From Nocardia xishanensis NBRC 101358 (GTDB lineage Bacteria > Actinomycetota > Actinomycetes > Mycobacteriales > Mycobacteriaceae), in the NCBI RefSeq assembly GCF_001613365.1, contig NZ_BDCF01000031.1:1-64000 (forward strand): DNA of 64,000 nt, written 5' to 3'. The translations under genes were made by a program, and so were the position numbers. Under the pieces are notes generated by a model. That model was not told where the DNA came from. It saw nothing but the letters and a program-made list of their open reading frames with translations, and did not search any database. Positions 41,495 through 49,471 of the stretch are shown here, one piece after another (the first letter of the stretch is position 1; each line of letters begins with the position of its first letter).

Positions 41495-41950
41495 CTATAC
41501 GGAATGAAAACTCTCGGATTCTCCGTAGCTTTCCGCGAATTCGATGAAGTTCTGCACCACCGTTTCATTCCAGCGTTGCACGGTGCGCTTCATCAGCAAG
41601 CCGGGCAGTGGGAGCCGGGAGGACAACTCCGAGTGGTACCAGACATTGGTACCGTTCGCGTCCTCGGTGACCTCGAACCAGCCGCCGCCGCCGATGCCGC
41701 GGGAGCTGTCCACCACCGTCCATGACGACCGGTTCTTCGTCCATTCGTATTCCAGCACCTGTAAATCGGAACTGCCGAGCACGTCGGCGGTCACGTAAAC
41801 GCGGTGCGGCCGGCCGGATTCGTCGCGGGTCGCCACGCGCGCGTCCTGGTACATCGACCATTCCGGGAGCATTTCGATTGCCGCTAGAGCGTCGAGAACG
41901 TGGGCCGGACTTGCCTCGACGGTGAAGCGGATATCGGTTTTCGTGCGCAT
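41495..41950 (-). CDS. SRPBCC family protein
   Basis: The 151-residue protein begins MRTKTDIRFTVEASPAHVLD and shows the helix-grip pattern WSMYQDARVATRDESGRPHR, GGGGWFEVTEDANGTNVWYH and a last helix (VVQNFIEFAESYG). Similar proteins (CoxG/cyclase-like) are common in mycobacteria. ATG41950 follows GGAGGT. Upstream on the same strand TTGACG and CAGAAT with 18-bp spacing form a plausible promoter, with a 14-bp palindrome above it. Confidence 0.8.
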   Translation of the reverse strand: MRTKTDIRFTVEASPAHVLDALAAIEMLPEWSMYQDARVATRDESGRPHRVYVTADVLGSSDLQVLEYEWTKNRSSWTVVDSSRGIGGGGWFEVTEDANGTNVWYHSELSSRLPLPGLLMKRTVQRWNETVVQNFIEFAESYGESESFHSV

Positions 41951-42038
41951 GCAATACCTCCGCCCCCCGGTGGATCGACTCGCCGATTCTGCACAGCGCT
42001 CTTCCGATCCGTCAACAACGAGGTCTATGGTGCAAAAG

Positions 42039-42052
42039 CTACTGGCCAGTAG
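42039..42052. promoter_or_regulatory. 14-bp perfect palindrome, candidate operator
   Basis: CTACTGGCCAGTAG stands about 90 bp upstream of the SRPBCC gene and just above its promoter. The surrounding 265-bp gap (41951-42215) contains no gene. Bound regulator unknown. Confidence 0.5.
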
Positions 42053-42215
42053 GCATTTGTGGGGGCGGGGAACGATTTTTTGCGCCGGCCGGATGATCGC
42101 CGACGGTGGGGCTGCGCGATGGTCGGGTCAGCCGCCCGCCGGGTTCGGTGGGCTGACCCATCGCCTCGGCGGGCGGTGCGGCTTCGGCGCCTCGACGGGG
42201 CGAGGCGCCGCGCGA

Positions 42216-42401
42216 TCACTTGATGTGCTCGATCACCGCGTCAGGGCCGGGATAAACCAGGGATTCGTGCCCATCGGTGAAGCGGACGACGTAGGGCGGC
42301 GAGCCTTCGGGTCCGCGGACCTCGACGATCTCACCGTGGCGATCACCTTCCCCCACCACGTGTCCGTGCACGAGCAGTCGGTCTCCAACGTTCGCCTCCA
42401 T
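42216..42401 (-). CDS. DUF1918 domain protein
   Basis: The 61-residue protein reads ANVGDRLLVHGHVVGEGDRH, GEIVEVRGPEGSPPYVVRFT, DGHESLVYPGPDAVIEHIK. The SH3-like pattern G-D-x-L-x-V-x-G...G-E-I-x-E-V...P-P-Y-x-V-R-F-x-D-G-x-E is the DUF1918 signature, common in actinobacteria. Function unknown. Confidence 0.9.
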   Translation of the reverse strand: MEANVGDRLLVHGHVVGEGDRHGEIVEVRGPEGSPPYVVRFTDGHESLVYPGPDAVIEHIK

Positions 42402-42460
42402 CGGTCCATTATCGAATGGGCGTGACGGGAGTCACAAGGTTCCGGCGAATTCGCGAAATG

Positions 42461-43036
42461 TCAAGCGTTCTGGACGAGTCTTTCCACCGCGGTCTCGATG
42501 AGATGCGCGCTCTGTTCCTCGGTGAACATGTCCGGCAGCGTCAGCCGGTCCACGATCAGCCAGTTCAGCGCCAGGTAGAGCAGGCGGACGGTGTCGGCGT
42601 CGCCGGGTTGGCCGGATTCCAGGTGGTTGCGCACGTTGAAGTCGAGGTCCTCGCGCACCCGCTCGGTGAGCACCGCGCGCAGCTCCGGCCTTCGGGTCGC
42701 CTCGAGGCGCAGTTCGAGCATCGCGAGATAGCCGGTCCGGAACGCCTCGATCCGCGCGACGACCTCTTTCATCAGTTCGGTGATGTTGGCGCGGGTGCGC
42801 GGCCCTTCGGTCACCTTGGCCATCGTCTCCGCGCTCGGTTGCAGCCTCTCGTAGAACCTGCTGCCCACCTGGGTGAACAGGTCGTCGCGGCTGGAGAAGT
42901 AATTCGAGGCCGTTCCCGCTGGCACGGCGCCCCGTTTGTCCACCGCGCGGAAGGTGAGTCCGCGCGCGCCCTCGTCGGCGAGTACCTCTATCGCCGCGTC
43001 GATGAGCGCCTGCCGCCGCTCCGGGTTGGTCCGCAT
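42461..43036 (-). CDS. TetR family transcriptional regulator
   Basis: The 191-residue protein has an N-terminal HTH: RRQALIDAAIEVLADEGARG, LTFRAVDKRGAVPAGTASNY, FSSRDDLFTQVGSRFYERL. The C-terminal half is a helical ligand domain. ATG43036 gives the normal N-terminus. It is divergent from two tandem DHFR-like genes with a 75-bp gap carrying palindromic half-sites, so it probably represses them and itself. Confidence 0.9.
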   Translation of the reverse strand: MRTNPERRQALIDAAIEVLADEGARGLTFRAVDKRGAVPAGTASNYFSSRDDLFTQVGSRFYERLQPSAETMAKVTEGPRTRANITELMKEVVARIEAFRTGYLAMLELRLEATRRPELRAVLTERVREDLDFNVRNHLESGQPGDADTVRLLYLALNWLIVDRLTLPDMFTEEQSAHLIETAVERLVQNA

Positions 43037-43054
43037 CTTGACACCACTCCATTC

Positions 43055-43081
43055 GTAGTACTACAGTTCAAATCACTACAG
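43055..43081. promoter_or_regulatory. Candidate TetR operator (GTAGTACTAC plus repeat half-site)
   Basis: A perfect 10-bp palindrome GTAGTACTAC (43055-43064) is followed by a further half-site; ACTACAG occurs at 43060 and 43075, a 15-bp direct spacing. The position between divergent tetR and DHFR-like genes supports an operator. Confidence 0.6.
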
Positions 43082-43111
43082 ACAGAGTACAACGCGATGG
43101 GCGGTCTTGGA

Positions 43112-43687
43112 ATGCGAAAGCTTGTGTACTACGTGGCGGTTTCTCTCGACGGCTACATCGCGGGTCCGGCGGGGCAGTACGACTTCTACCCGGTCGACGC
43201 CGAGATGATGGCCGCGATCAACGCGCAATATCCGGAGTTCGTCCCGTCCTTCCTGCGCTCGCAGCAGGGCATGTCGCAGGACGAGCCCAACAAACGCTTC
43301 GACACCGTGCTGATGGGCCGCGGCACCTACGAGCCAGCGCTCTCCGCGGGCGTGACCAACCCGTACGCCCATCTGAAGCAGTACGTGGTGTCCACGACGC
43401 TCGGCCACGTCGACGACCCGGCCGTCACGATCGTCGAGTCCGATCCCGTCGAACTGGTCCGCCGTCTGAAGGGCGAGCCGGGCGGCGACATCTGGCTGTG
43501 CGGCGGCGGCAAACTCGCCGGCGTGCTGCTCGGCGAGATCGATGAACTGATCATCAAGAGCTACCCGGTGGTCGCGGGCGACGGCATCGCCGCCTTCTCC
43601 GGTGCGTTCCGTCCGACCGGCTTCGTCCCCACTCAGCGCAGGGCCTTCGACAACGGCGCCCAGGTCACCTGGTTCACCGCCGCCTGA
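43112..43687 (+). CDS. Dihydrofolate reductase family (RibD C-terminal-like) protein, copy 1
   Basis: The 191-residue protein has the RibD/DHFR-like fold: MRKLVYYVAVSLDGYIAGPA, RFDTVLMGRGTYEPALS, KQYVVSTTLGHVDDPAVTIV, DIWLCGGGKLAGVLLGEIDE and a last strand GAQVTWFTAA. These NADPH-dependent reductases have unknown substrates; some related proteins act in riboflavin or antibiotic pathways. ATG43112 makes it exactly as long as its neighbour; ATG43097 is an alternative. It forms a tandem pair with the next gene, probably under the divergent TetR protein. Confidence 0.85.
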   Translation: MRKLVYYVAVSLDGYIAGPAGQYDFYPVDAEMMAAINAQYPEFVPSFLRSQQGMSQDEPNKRFDTVLMGRGTYEPALSAGVTNPYAHLKQYVVSTTLGHVDDPAVTIVESDPVELVRRLKGEPGGDIWLCGGGKLAGVLLGEIDELIIKSYPVVAGDGIAAFSGAFRPTGFVPTQRRAFDNGAQVTWFTAA

Positions 43688-43723
43688 TCCCACCCGCCCC
43701 GCGCATCGATAAGGAGAAACTTC

Positions 43724-44299
43724 ATGCGAAAGCTCGTGTACTTCGTCGGCATGTCCCTGGACGGCTATATCGCCGGTCCGGACGGCGAGATCGACTTCCT
43801 ACCCGTGGCCCCGGACTTCGCCGGATGGCTCGCCGCCGAGTATCCGGAGACCCTGCCGACGCACGCGCGTCCGCATTTCGGTCTCGCGGCCGACGCGCCG
43901 TGCCAGAAGTTCGACACCCTGGTGATGGGTCGCGGCACCTACGAACCCGCCTTGGCCGTCGGCATCACCAGCCCCTACTCGCATATGCGGCAGTATGTCG
44001 TATCCGGCACGCTCGGGCGGATCGACGACCCCACAGTCGAGCTGGTCGACGGCGACGCGGTGGGTCTGGTCCGCCGGTTGAAGCAGGAGGACGGCATGGA
44101 CATCTGGCTGGCCGGCGGCGGCAAGCTCGCGGGCGCGCTCATCGATGAGATCGACGAGCTCGTCGTCAAGAGCTATCCCGTCACGGCCGGTGCGGGTGTC
44201 CGCGCGTTCGACGGGCCGTTCCGGCCGACGCTGTTCACCCCGGCCCGGCGTCAGGGGTTCGACAACGGCACCCAGGTCACCTGGCTGGCCAGGGCGTGA
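43724..44299 (+). CDS. Dihydrofolate reductase family (RibD C-terminal-like) protein, copy 2
   Basis: Also 191 residues, it parallels copy 1 along its length (MRKLVYFVGMSLDGYIAGPD, KFDTLVMGRGTYEPALA, RQYVVSGTLGRIDDPTVELV, DIWLAGGGKLAGALIDEIDE, GTQVTWLARA). The pair is an old tandem duplication: motifs are kept but many residues differ. AAGGAG precedes ATG43724 with good spacing. It is 3 bp from the convergent YjbQ gene, with no terminator between. Confidence 0.85.
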   Translation: MRKLVYFVGMSLDGYIAGPDGEIDFLPVAPDFAGWLAAEYPETLPTHARPHFGLAADAPCQKFDTLVMGRGTYEPALAVGITSPYSHMRQYVVSGTLGRIDDPTVELVDGDAVGLVRRLKQEDGMDIWLAGGGKLAGALIDEIDELVVKSYPVTAGAGVRAFDGPFRPTLFTPARRQGFDNGTQVTWLARA

Positions 44300-44302
44300 C
44301 GC

Positions 44303-44716
44303 TCAGCCCGCGTCGGCGAGGAACGACAGCCTGACCTGTCGTTCCGGGTTGTCCACGTTGAGGTCGACCATGGCGATCGACTGCCAGGTGCCGAGCATCA
44401 GCTTCCCGCCGATGACCGGCACCGTGGCGTGGGGCGGGATCATCGCGGGCATCACGTGCGAGCGCCCGTGCCCGCGCGAGCCGTGCGCGTGCCGCCACCT
44501 GTCGTCGGCGGGCAGCAGATCGCCGAGTGCGGCGAGCAGGTCGTCGTCGCTGCCCGCGCCCAGTTCGATGATGGCGATACCGGCCGTCGCGTGCGGCACG
44601 AAGACGTGCAGCAGCCCGTCTCCGCCCGCCGTGGCGGCGAACTCCGCGCACTGCGGCGTGAGGTCGTGCACCACCTCGCGCCGCCCCGTCGTGACCGCGA
44701 TCAGTGAGCTCTTCAT
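44303..44716 (-). CDS. YjbQ family protein (secondary thiamine-phosphate synthase-like)
   Basis: The 137-residue protein has the UPF0047 pattern: GLLHVFVPHATAGIAIIELG, HAHGSRGHGRSHVMPAMIPP and GTWQSIAMVDLNVDNPERQV, with the conserved His in HATAG and HGRSH that bind metal or phosphate. Some members rescue thiB-related defects. ATG44716 lies in the divergent gap with ask. Its true reaction is unsettled. Confidence 0.88.
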   Translation of the reverse strand: MKSSLIAVTTGRREVVHDLTPQCAEFAATAGGDGLLHVFVPHATAGIAIIELGAGSDDDLLAALGDLLPADDRWRHAHGSRGHGRSHVMPAMIPPHATVPVIGGKLMLGTWQSIAMVDLNVDNPERQVRLSFLADAG

Positions 44717-44881
44717 GGCCCCATCATGACCGGTCGCGTGGGCGAGGTGGTCGACCATTCGAGAGTTCTTGCGTATGTGTGCTTTTGCACAGCTCGGGGA
44801 GGTAGCGACGAATCCGGTGGACGGCGGCCGGTAGTCTTGGGGGCTGTTACCAGCCGATTGTCGATCTTGGAGGACCCAGTC

Positions 44882-46147
44882 GTGGCTCTCGTTGTTCAGA
44901 AGTACGGAGGATCCTCGGTCGCTACCGCCGAGCGTATCCGGCGCGTCGCTGAACGGATCGTCGAGACCAAGAAGCAAGGCCACGACGTGGTGGTCGTCTG
45001 CTCGGCGATGGGCGACACGACCGACGAACTCCTCGATCTCGCCCAACAAGTGGCGCCGGCGCCGCCCGCCCGCGAGATGGACATGCTGCTCACCTCGGGC
45101 GAGCGCATCTCCAACGCCCTGGTCGCGATGGCGATCCACTCACTCGGCGCGGAGGCCCGCTCGTTCACCGGCTCGCAGGCGGGTGTCATCACCACCGGCG
45201 CGCACGGCAACGCGAAGATCATCGACGTCAGCCCGAGCCGCGTGCGCGAGGCGCTCGACGGGGGCACCATCGTGCTGGTCGCCGGGTTCCAGGGCGTGAG
45301 CCAGGACAGCAAGGACGTCACCACGCTCGGTCGCGGCGGCTCCGACACCACCGCCGTCGCGCTGGCCGCGGCGCTGGATGCCGACGTCTGCGAGATCTAC
45401 ACCGATGTGGACGGTGTCTTCACCGCCGACCCGCGGATCGTCTCCGACGCGCAGCGGCTCGAGCAGGTCTCCTACGAGGAGATGCTCGAGATGGCGGCCT
45501 GCGGCTCCAAAGTGCTGATGCTGCGCTGCGTCGAGTACGCGCGCCGCTACAACGTGCCCGTGCATGTGCGCTCGTCCTACACCGACAAGCAGGGCACCTA
45601 CGTTTACGGATCGATGGAGGACATCCCCTTGGAGAAAGCAATCCTCACTGGCGTCGCGCACGACCGCAGCGAGGCCAAGGTGACCGTGGTCGGGCTGTCG
45701 GACGAGCCGGGATTCGCCGCCAAGGTGTTCCGCGCCATCGCCGACGCCGAGATCAACATCGACATGGTCCTGCAGAACATCTCCAAGGTGGAGACCGGCA
45801 AGACCGACATCACGTTCACACTGCCCAAGACCGAGGGCGCGCGCGCCGTCGAGATGCTGACCAAGCGCCAGGGCGAGATCGGCTTCTCCCAGGTGCTCTA
45901 CGACGACCACATCGGCAAGGTGTCGCTGGTCGGCGCGGGCATGAAGAGCCACCCCGGCGTCACCGCGACGTTCTGCGAGGCGCTCGCCGACGCCGGCATC
46001 AACATCGACCTGATCTCCACCTCCGAGATCCGGATCTCGGTCCTGGTCAAGGACACCGAGCTGGACGACGCCGTGAAGGTGCTGCACCGCGCCTTCGATC
46101 TCGGCGGCGACGAGGTGGCCGTGGTGCACGCAGGAACGGGGCGCTGA
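44882..46147 (+). CDS. ask: Aspartate kinase, alpha subunit
   Basis: The 421-residue enzyme phosphorylates aspartate, starting the lysine, threonine, methionine and diaminopimelate pathways. It begins ALVVQKYGGSSVATAERIRR (nucleotide and Asp binding), then VVCSAMGDTTDELLDLAQQV, LTSGERISNALVAMAIHSLG, GRGGSDTTAVALAAALDADV, followed by two ACT domains (VTVVGLSDEPGFAAKVFRAI, VSLVGAGMKSHPGVTATFCE) that bind Lys/Thr for feedback inhibition. GTG44882 matches the family start. An internal start makes the beta subunit, as in Corynebacterium and mycobacteria. asd follows; equivalent to Rv3709c. Confidence 0.96.
   Translation: MALVVQKYGGSSVATAERIRRVAERIVETKKQGHDVVVVCSAMGDTTDELLDLAQQVAPAPPAREMDMLLTSGERISNALVAMAIHSLGAEARSFTGSQAGVITTGAHGNAKIIDVSPSRVREALDGGTIVLVAGFQGVSQDSKDVTTLGRGGSDTTAVALAAALDADVCEIYTDVDGVFTADPRIVSDAQRLEQVSYEEMLEMAACGSKVLMLRCVEYARRYNVPVHVRSSYTDKQGTYVYGSMEDIPLEKAILTGVAHDRSEAKVTVVGLSDEPGFAAKVFRAIADAEINIDMVLQNISKVETGKTDITFTLPKTEGARAVEMLTKRQGEIGFSQVLYDDHIGKVSLVGAGMKSHPGVTATFCEALADAGINIDLISTSEIRISVLVKDTELDDAVKVLHRAFDLGGDEVAVVHAGTGR
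45629..46147 (+). CDS. ask: Aspartate kinase beta subunit, internal translation start
   Basis: TTG45629, read as Met, begins EKAILTGVAHDRSEAKVTVV. It is in frame with ask and preceded by GGAGG at 45616-45620 with 8-nt spacing. The product is 172 residues, the same length as the C. glutamicum beta subunit, which starts at the corresponding residue (MEEAVLTGVA). It contains only the ACT domains and pairs with alpha in an alpha2-beta2 enzyme. Confidence 0.7.
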   Translation: MEKAILTGVAHDRSEAKVTVVGLSDEPGFAAKVFRAIADAEINIDMVLQNISKVETGKTDITFTLPKTEGARAVEMLTKRQGEIGFSQVLYDDHIGKVSLVGAGMKSHPGVTATFCEALADAGINIDLISTSEIRISVLVKDTELDDAVKVLHRAFDLGGDEVAVVHAGTGR

Positions 46148-46227
46148 CATGATCGGGTCAAGCCCGGAGGCGGCAGCGCAGCGTAACCACGCAGGGCTCC
46201 CGATCATGTCGAAAGGACGCTGACATG
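46142..46227. repeat. 76-bp hairpin element between ask and asd
   Basis: A 10-bp direct repeat CGCTGACATG occurs at the ask stop (46142-46151) and at the asd start (46218-46227), 76 bp apart. Between them a 12-bp perfect inverted repeat (GACATGATCGGG at 46146-46157, CCCGATCATGTC at 46199-46210) encloses a second 5-bp pair (AGCCC 46161-46165, GGGCT 46194-46198). An ORF of 24 codons (ATG46149 to TGA46223) spans it. It looks like a small insertion, flanked by duplicated target, into a junction that was once TGACATG. It would fold into a strong mRNA stem. Confidence 0.65.
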
Positions 46228-47259
46228 GGTATTCGAGTAGGAGTCGTCGGCGCGACCGGACAGGTCGGCGCCGTCATGCGGAAGCTGCTGGAGGAGCGCG
46301 ACTTCCCGGCCGACGAGGTGCGATTCTTCGCGTCCGCGCGCTCGGCGGGCAAGACGCTGCCGTGGCGCGGCGGCGAGGTCGTGGTGGAGGACGCCGAGAC
46401 GGCGGACCCCTCCGGCCTCGACATCGCGCTGTTCTCGGCGGGCGCCACCATGTCCAGGGTGCAGGCGCCGCGATTCGCGGCGGCGGGCGTCACCGTCATC
46501 GACAACTCGTCGGCCTGGCGCAAGGACCCCGAGGTCCCGCTCGTGGTCAGCGAGGTCAACCCGGAGCAGACCCGCAACCTGGTCAAGGGCATCATCGCCA
46601 ACCCGAACTGCACCACCATGGCCGCGATGCCGGTGCTCAAGCCGCTGCACGACGAGGCGGGCCTGACCAGGCTGGTCGTCTCCAGCTACCAGGCGGTATC
46701 CGGTTCCGGTCTGGCAGGCGTCGACGAGCTGGCCTCGCAGGTGCGCGCGGTGATCGACGACGCCGAGAAGCTGGTGCACGACGGCAGCGCCGTGACGTTT
46801 CCCGCGCCGAACAAGTACGTCGCGCCGATCGCCTTCGACGTGATCCCGCTGGCCGGTTCGCTGGTCGACGACGAGTCCGGCGAGACCGACGAGGACCAGA
46901 AGCTGCGCAACGAGAGCCGCAAGATCCTCGGCCTCCCCGAGCTTCTGGTGAGCGGCACCTGCGTGCGGGTTCCGGTCTTCACCGGCCACTCGCTGTCCAT
47001 CAACGCCGAGTTCGCCAACCCGCTTTCGGTGGCGCGGGCCAAGGAACTGCTGTCCGACGCGCCCGGCGTGAAGCTGGTCGATGTGCCGACGCCGTTGCAG
47101 GCCGCAGGCGCCGACGAGTCGCTCGTCGGCCGCATCCGCCAGGATCCCGGCGTGCCCGACGGTCGCGGTCTAGCGCTGTTCGTCTCCGGCGACAACCTGC
47201 GCAAGGGCGCGGCGCTGAACACCATTCAGATCGCCGAGGTGCTGCTCAGCGACCGCTGA
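46225..47259 (+). CDS. asd: Aspartate-semialdehyde dehydrogenase
   Basis: The 344-residue protein reduces aspartyl phosphate to the semialdehyde with NADPH. Motifs: GVVGATGQVGAVMRKLLEER (dinucleotide loop), FFASARSAGKTLPW, DNSSAWRKDPEVPLVVSEVN, catalytic Cys in IIANPNCTTMAAMPVLKPLH, and VSGTCVRVPVFTGHSLSINA with the catalytic His. It follows ask (Rv3708c order). ATG46225 follows AAAGGA. A GC-rich hairpin terminates the operon. Confidence 0.96.
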   Translation: MGIRVGVVGATGQVGAVMRKLLEERDFPADEVRFFASARSAGKTLPWRGGEVVVEDAETADPSGLDIALFSAGATMSRVQAPRFAAAGVTVIDNSSAWRKDPEVPLVVSEVNPEQTRNLVKGIIANPNCTTMAAMPVLKPLHDEAGLTRLVVSSYQAVSGSGLAGVDELASQVRAVIDDAEKLVHDGSAVTFPAPNKYVAPIAFDVIPLAGSLVDDESGETDEDQKLRNESRKILGLPELLVSGTCVRVPVFTGHSLSINAEFANPLSVARAKELLSDAPGVKLVDVPTPLQAAGADESLVGRIRQDPGVPDGRGLALFVSGDNLRKGAALNTIQIAEVLLSDR

Positions 47260-47275
47260 GCCGTTTCGTCCCAAT

Positions 47276-47313
47276 CGGGCCGATTCGATCCGCCACTGGA
47301 TCGGGTCGGCCCG
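47276..47313 (+). terminator. Terminator of the ask-asd operon
   Basis: A 16-bp stem with two central G-U pairs (CGGGCCGATTCGATCC / GGATCGGGTCGGCCCG) and a 6-nt loop GCCACT, 16 bp after the asd stop. Confidence 0.75.
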
Positions 47314-47378
47314 CTTGCCGTATCAAGCGCTGGCACAATCGCTTCGGTAAGCGAGTCCGGCGTGGAGAGGTGTGACCG

Positions 47379-47990
47379 GTGGGTTCCTATGTCGCCGTGC
47401 ACATCGCGGACTGGCCGCGCCTGGCGCGGACGGTGTCGGAACGGGCGACGCGACGGTTCGCCGACCTGGAGTGGCCCGACGAGGATCATCGCCAGCTCTA
47501 TCCGATCGGCCTGCGCTGGCTGGACCGCACCGAGCGCTGGATCGCGGAGTACCGTTTCCACGCCTACAGTTCCGCCGCGCTGCACTCCGAATTCGAGGCG
47601 GTGTGGCGCGACGCCCGCCTCTTCGTGCCGTGGGACGCTCCGCCCGAGACGGCCACGCTGATCGCCGACACCGACCTGTTCCTGCGCGGCCTCTACGGCG
47701 CCGACCTGCCTGTCGAACCCGCCGCCCACCAGCCTTGGAGCGGGCACAGCGACACCATCCGTCCCACCGCGTGGCTCGCTCACTCGCCGGCGCACCTGGC
47801 CACCTTGGCCGACCTGTGGGGCCGCATCGCCACGCGCATTCCCGATCTGCATCCACATCTCGACCGCGAAACCGCGAACCGCCACCGCATCACCACTCCC
47901 GCGGTCTTCGAACGCTTGCTTCGCGATTGGGGCGAGGTGGTCCACGAAGCCGATACCCGCCGCTGGGGACTGCTCATCGACATGTGGTGA
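47379..47990 (+). CDS. Hypothetical protein, 203 residues
   Basis: GTG47379 follows GGAGAGG with 8-nt spacing. The protein begins GSYVAVHIADWPRLARTVSE and is rich in Trp and His (LRWLDRTERWIAEYRFHAYS, HSDTIRPTAWLAHSPAHLAT, GEVVHEADTRRWGLLIDMW). It has no signal peptide or membrane segment. I do not recognise the family. It stands alone, convergent with the serine hydrolase gene. Confidence 0.7.
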   Translation: MGSYVAVHIADWPRLARTVSERATRRFADLEWPDEDHRQLYPIGLRWLDRTERWIAEYRFHAYSSAALHSEFEAVWRDARLFVPWDAPPETATLIADTDLFLRGLYGADLPVEPAAHQPWSGHSDTIRPTAWLAHSPAHLATLADLWGRIATRIPDLHPHLDRETANRHRITTPAVFERLLRDWGEVVHEADTRRWGLLIDMW

Positions 47991-48036
47991 GAACCCGGCA
48001 CGTGACAGCCGACGTACGGATGGTTTGGGGCGGCGG

Positions 48037-49395
48037 TCAGTGGATGCCGGGGGTGCGTGGATCGTGCCCGAGGCAGACGACGATGAAGCAGCCGGGGGCG
48101 ATATCCGCGAACGGGGGCGCGAGCGGGTAGTTCAAGCAGGAGAAGACATTGCAGCCTGGGTAGGTGGCCGGCCCGATGCCGAAGACCGCGAGCAAAAGGT
48201 TCGGGTCGACGAGTCGGCGCGGGTCCAACCGAATCGGCGGCTCGATGTACGGCCCGGGATCGGGGACGGGATTCTCGGGCATGGCGGCGAAGAGCATGCG
48301 GAAGAACTCGTACGGCAGTTCGTCGGTGTTCTGCAGGATGCCGGAGAAACCGTAGCTGCTGACGTTGCCGAAGACGCCGGTCCACATCACCATCAGATCG
48401 AGCGAGGGCAGCACGAAAACGTTCTGCAAACCGAGCCCGGCCATCATGTACATGTCGGGCGGCATGAACGAGGGCGATTCCGCGCAGTCCGGGCCCAGCC
48501 AGAAGAGGTAGCCGTAGCACGGGTTCGCCTGCGACGGCGTCAACGCCATCCGGAGATACTCTTCGGATACGAGTTGGTCTGCGCCCCAGCGGCCTTCGTT
48601 GCTCACCAACAGGCCGAGCTTGGCGAGATCGTTCGGCGGGATCATCAGATGCGCGTAGCCGTAGGTGTTTCCGGCGCGATCCTTGGCCCAGTAGTAGTCG
48701 CCGCGGAGAATGCCGAGCGGGTCGAACAGCTCCCGCTGCGCGAACTGCTGAAGCGGCTCGCCGATGGCCAGTTCGATGACGAACGTCAGCAAGTCGACGT
48801 TGCGCTGGCTGTAGCTGAAGACGGTGCCGGGTGGATTGTCCAGCGGCACAGCGAGCGCCTGCACCGCGCTGTGCGGATCGATGGGGACCACACCCGTGAT
48901 GCCCTCGGTGACTACGCCGACTGTCATGCCGGATGTTTCGGTGAGCAGATCCTCGACCCGGATGGCGCGGTGTGCCGCGTCGCCGAGGCCAGGGGGAAGG
49001 TACTTGTCGATCGGGGCGTCCAGGTCGAGCAGGCCACGGTCCCAAGCGATGCCCGCGAGCACCGAGACCACGCTCTTGGTCACGCTCCAGACATTCCACG
49101 CGACGTTGTCGGTCTTCGCATTGTTCGGTCCCTCGCCGACCAGGCAGTTGTGCCGAAAGACCTGGATATTGAGGCGATTTCGGTGACTGGCGAACTCCAG
49201 TGCGGCGTCGAGCAGCTCGGCGTCGAATCCGGCTCGAGCCGGCGCGGCGCGCTGCGCTTCCCGGCCGGAGCTGACCTCGCAGCGAGCCTGTTTCGTGGTG
49301 GCGGCTGGAGCCGCGTGCGCGGTCGCGCCGAAGAGGCTTCCCGCGACAAGCGACATCGCCGCGATTCCAGCGAGGAAACCACAGAAACGCCCCAT
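48037..49395 (-). CDS. Secreted serine hydrolase, class C beta-lactamase / penicillin-binding-protein-like fold
   Basis: The 452-residue protein has a signal peptide (MGRFCGFLAGIAAMSLVAGS, cleavage near ATAHA). The nucleophile motif SxxK is in WNVWSVTKSVVSVLAG, the Y-x-x partner in TVFSYSQRNVDLLTF, and GFSG occupies the KTG-like position. Similar proteins are esterases, D-aminopeptidases or cell-wall hydrolases. The Cys-rich tail (PGCNVFSCLNYPLAPPFADI, PGCFIVVCLGHDPR) is unusual and probably disulfide-bonded. ATG49395 sits 7 nt after TAGCCT (leaderless pattern); the frame extends to 49425. Confidence 0.82.
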   Translation of the reverse strand: MGRFCGFLAGIAAMSLVAGSLFGATAHAAPAATTKQARCEVSSGREAQRAAPARAGFDAELLDAALEFASHRNRLNIQVFRHNCLVGEGPNNAKTDNVAWNVWSVTKSVVSVLAGIAWDRGLLDLDAPIDKYLPPGLGDAAHRAIRVEDLLTETSGMTVGVVTEGITGVVPIDPHSAVQALAVPLDNPPGTVFSYSQRNVDLLTFVIELAIGEPLQQFAQRELFDPLGILRGDYYWAKDRAGNTYGYAHLMIPPNDLAKLGLLVSNEGRWGADQLVSEEYLRMALTPSQANPCYGYLFWLGPDCAESPSFMPPDMYMMAGLGLQNVFVLPSLDLMVMWTGVFGNVSSYGFSGILQNTDELPYEFFRMLFAAMPENPVPDPGPYIEPPIRLDPRRLVDPNLLLAVFGIGPATYPGCNVFSCLNYPLAPPFADIAPGCFIVVCLGHDPRTPGIH

Positions 49396-49471
49396 GGGCA
49401 TGAGGCTATCGCGCCGGACCCGCATGGACCGGGCAACAGGCGGTGGCGCGCGCCACGAAAATCGCGGAGGC

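Noticed and set aside
46149..46223. 24-codon ORF between ask and asd as a gene
   Set aside because: It lies wholly within a hairpin element and has no ribosome site other than the ask stop context; kept as part of the element only.
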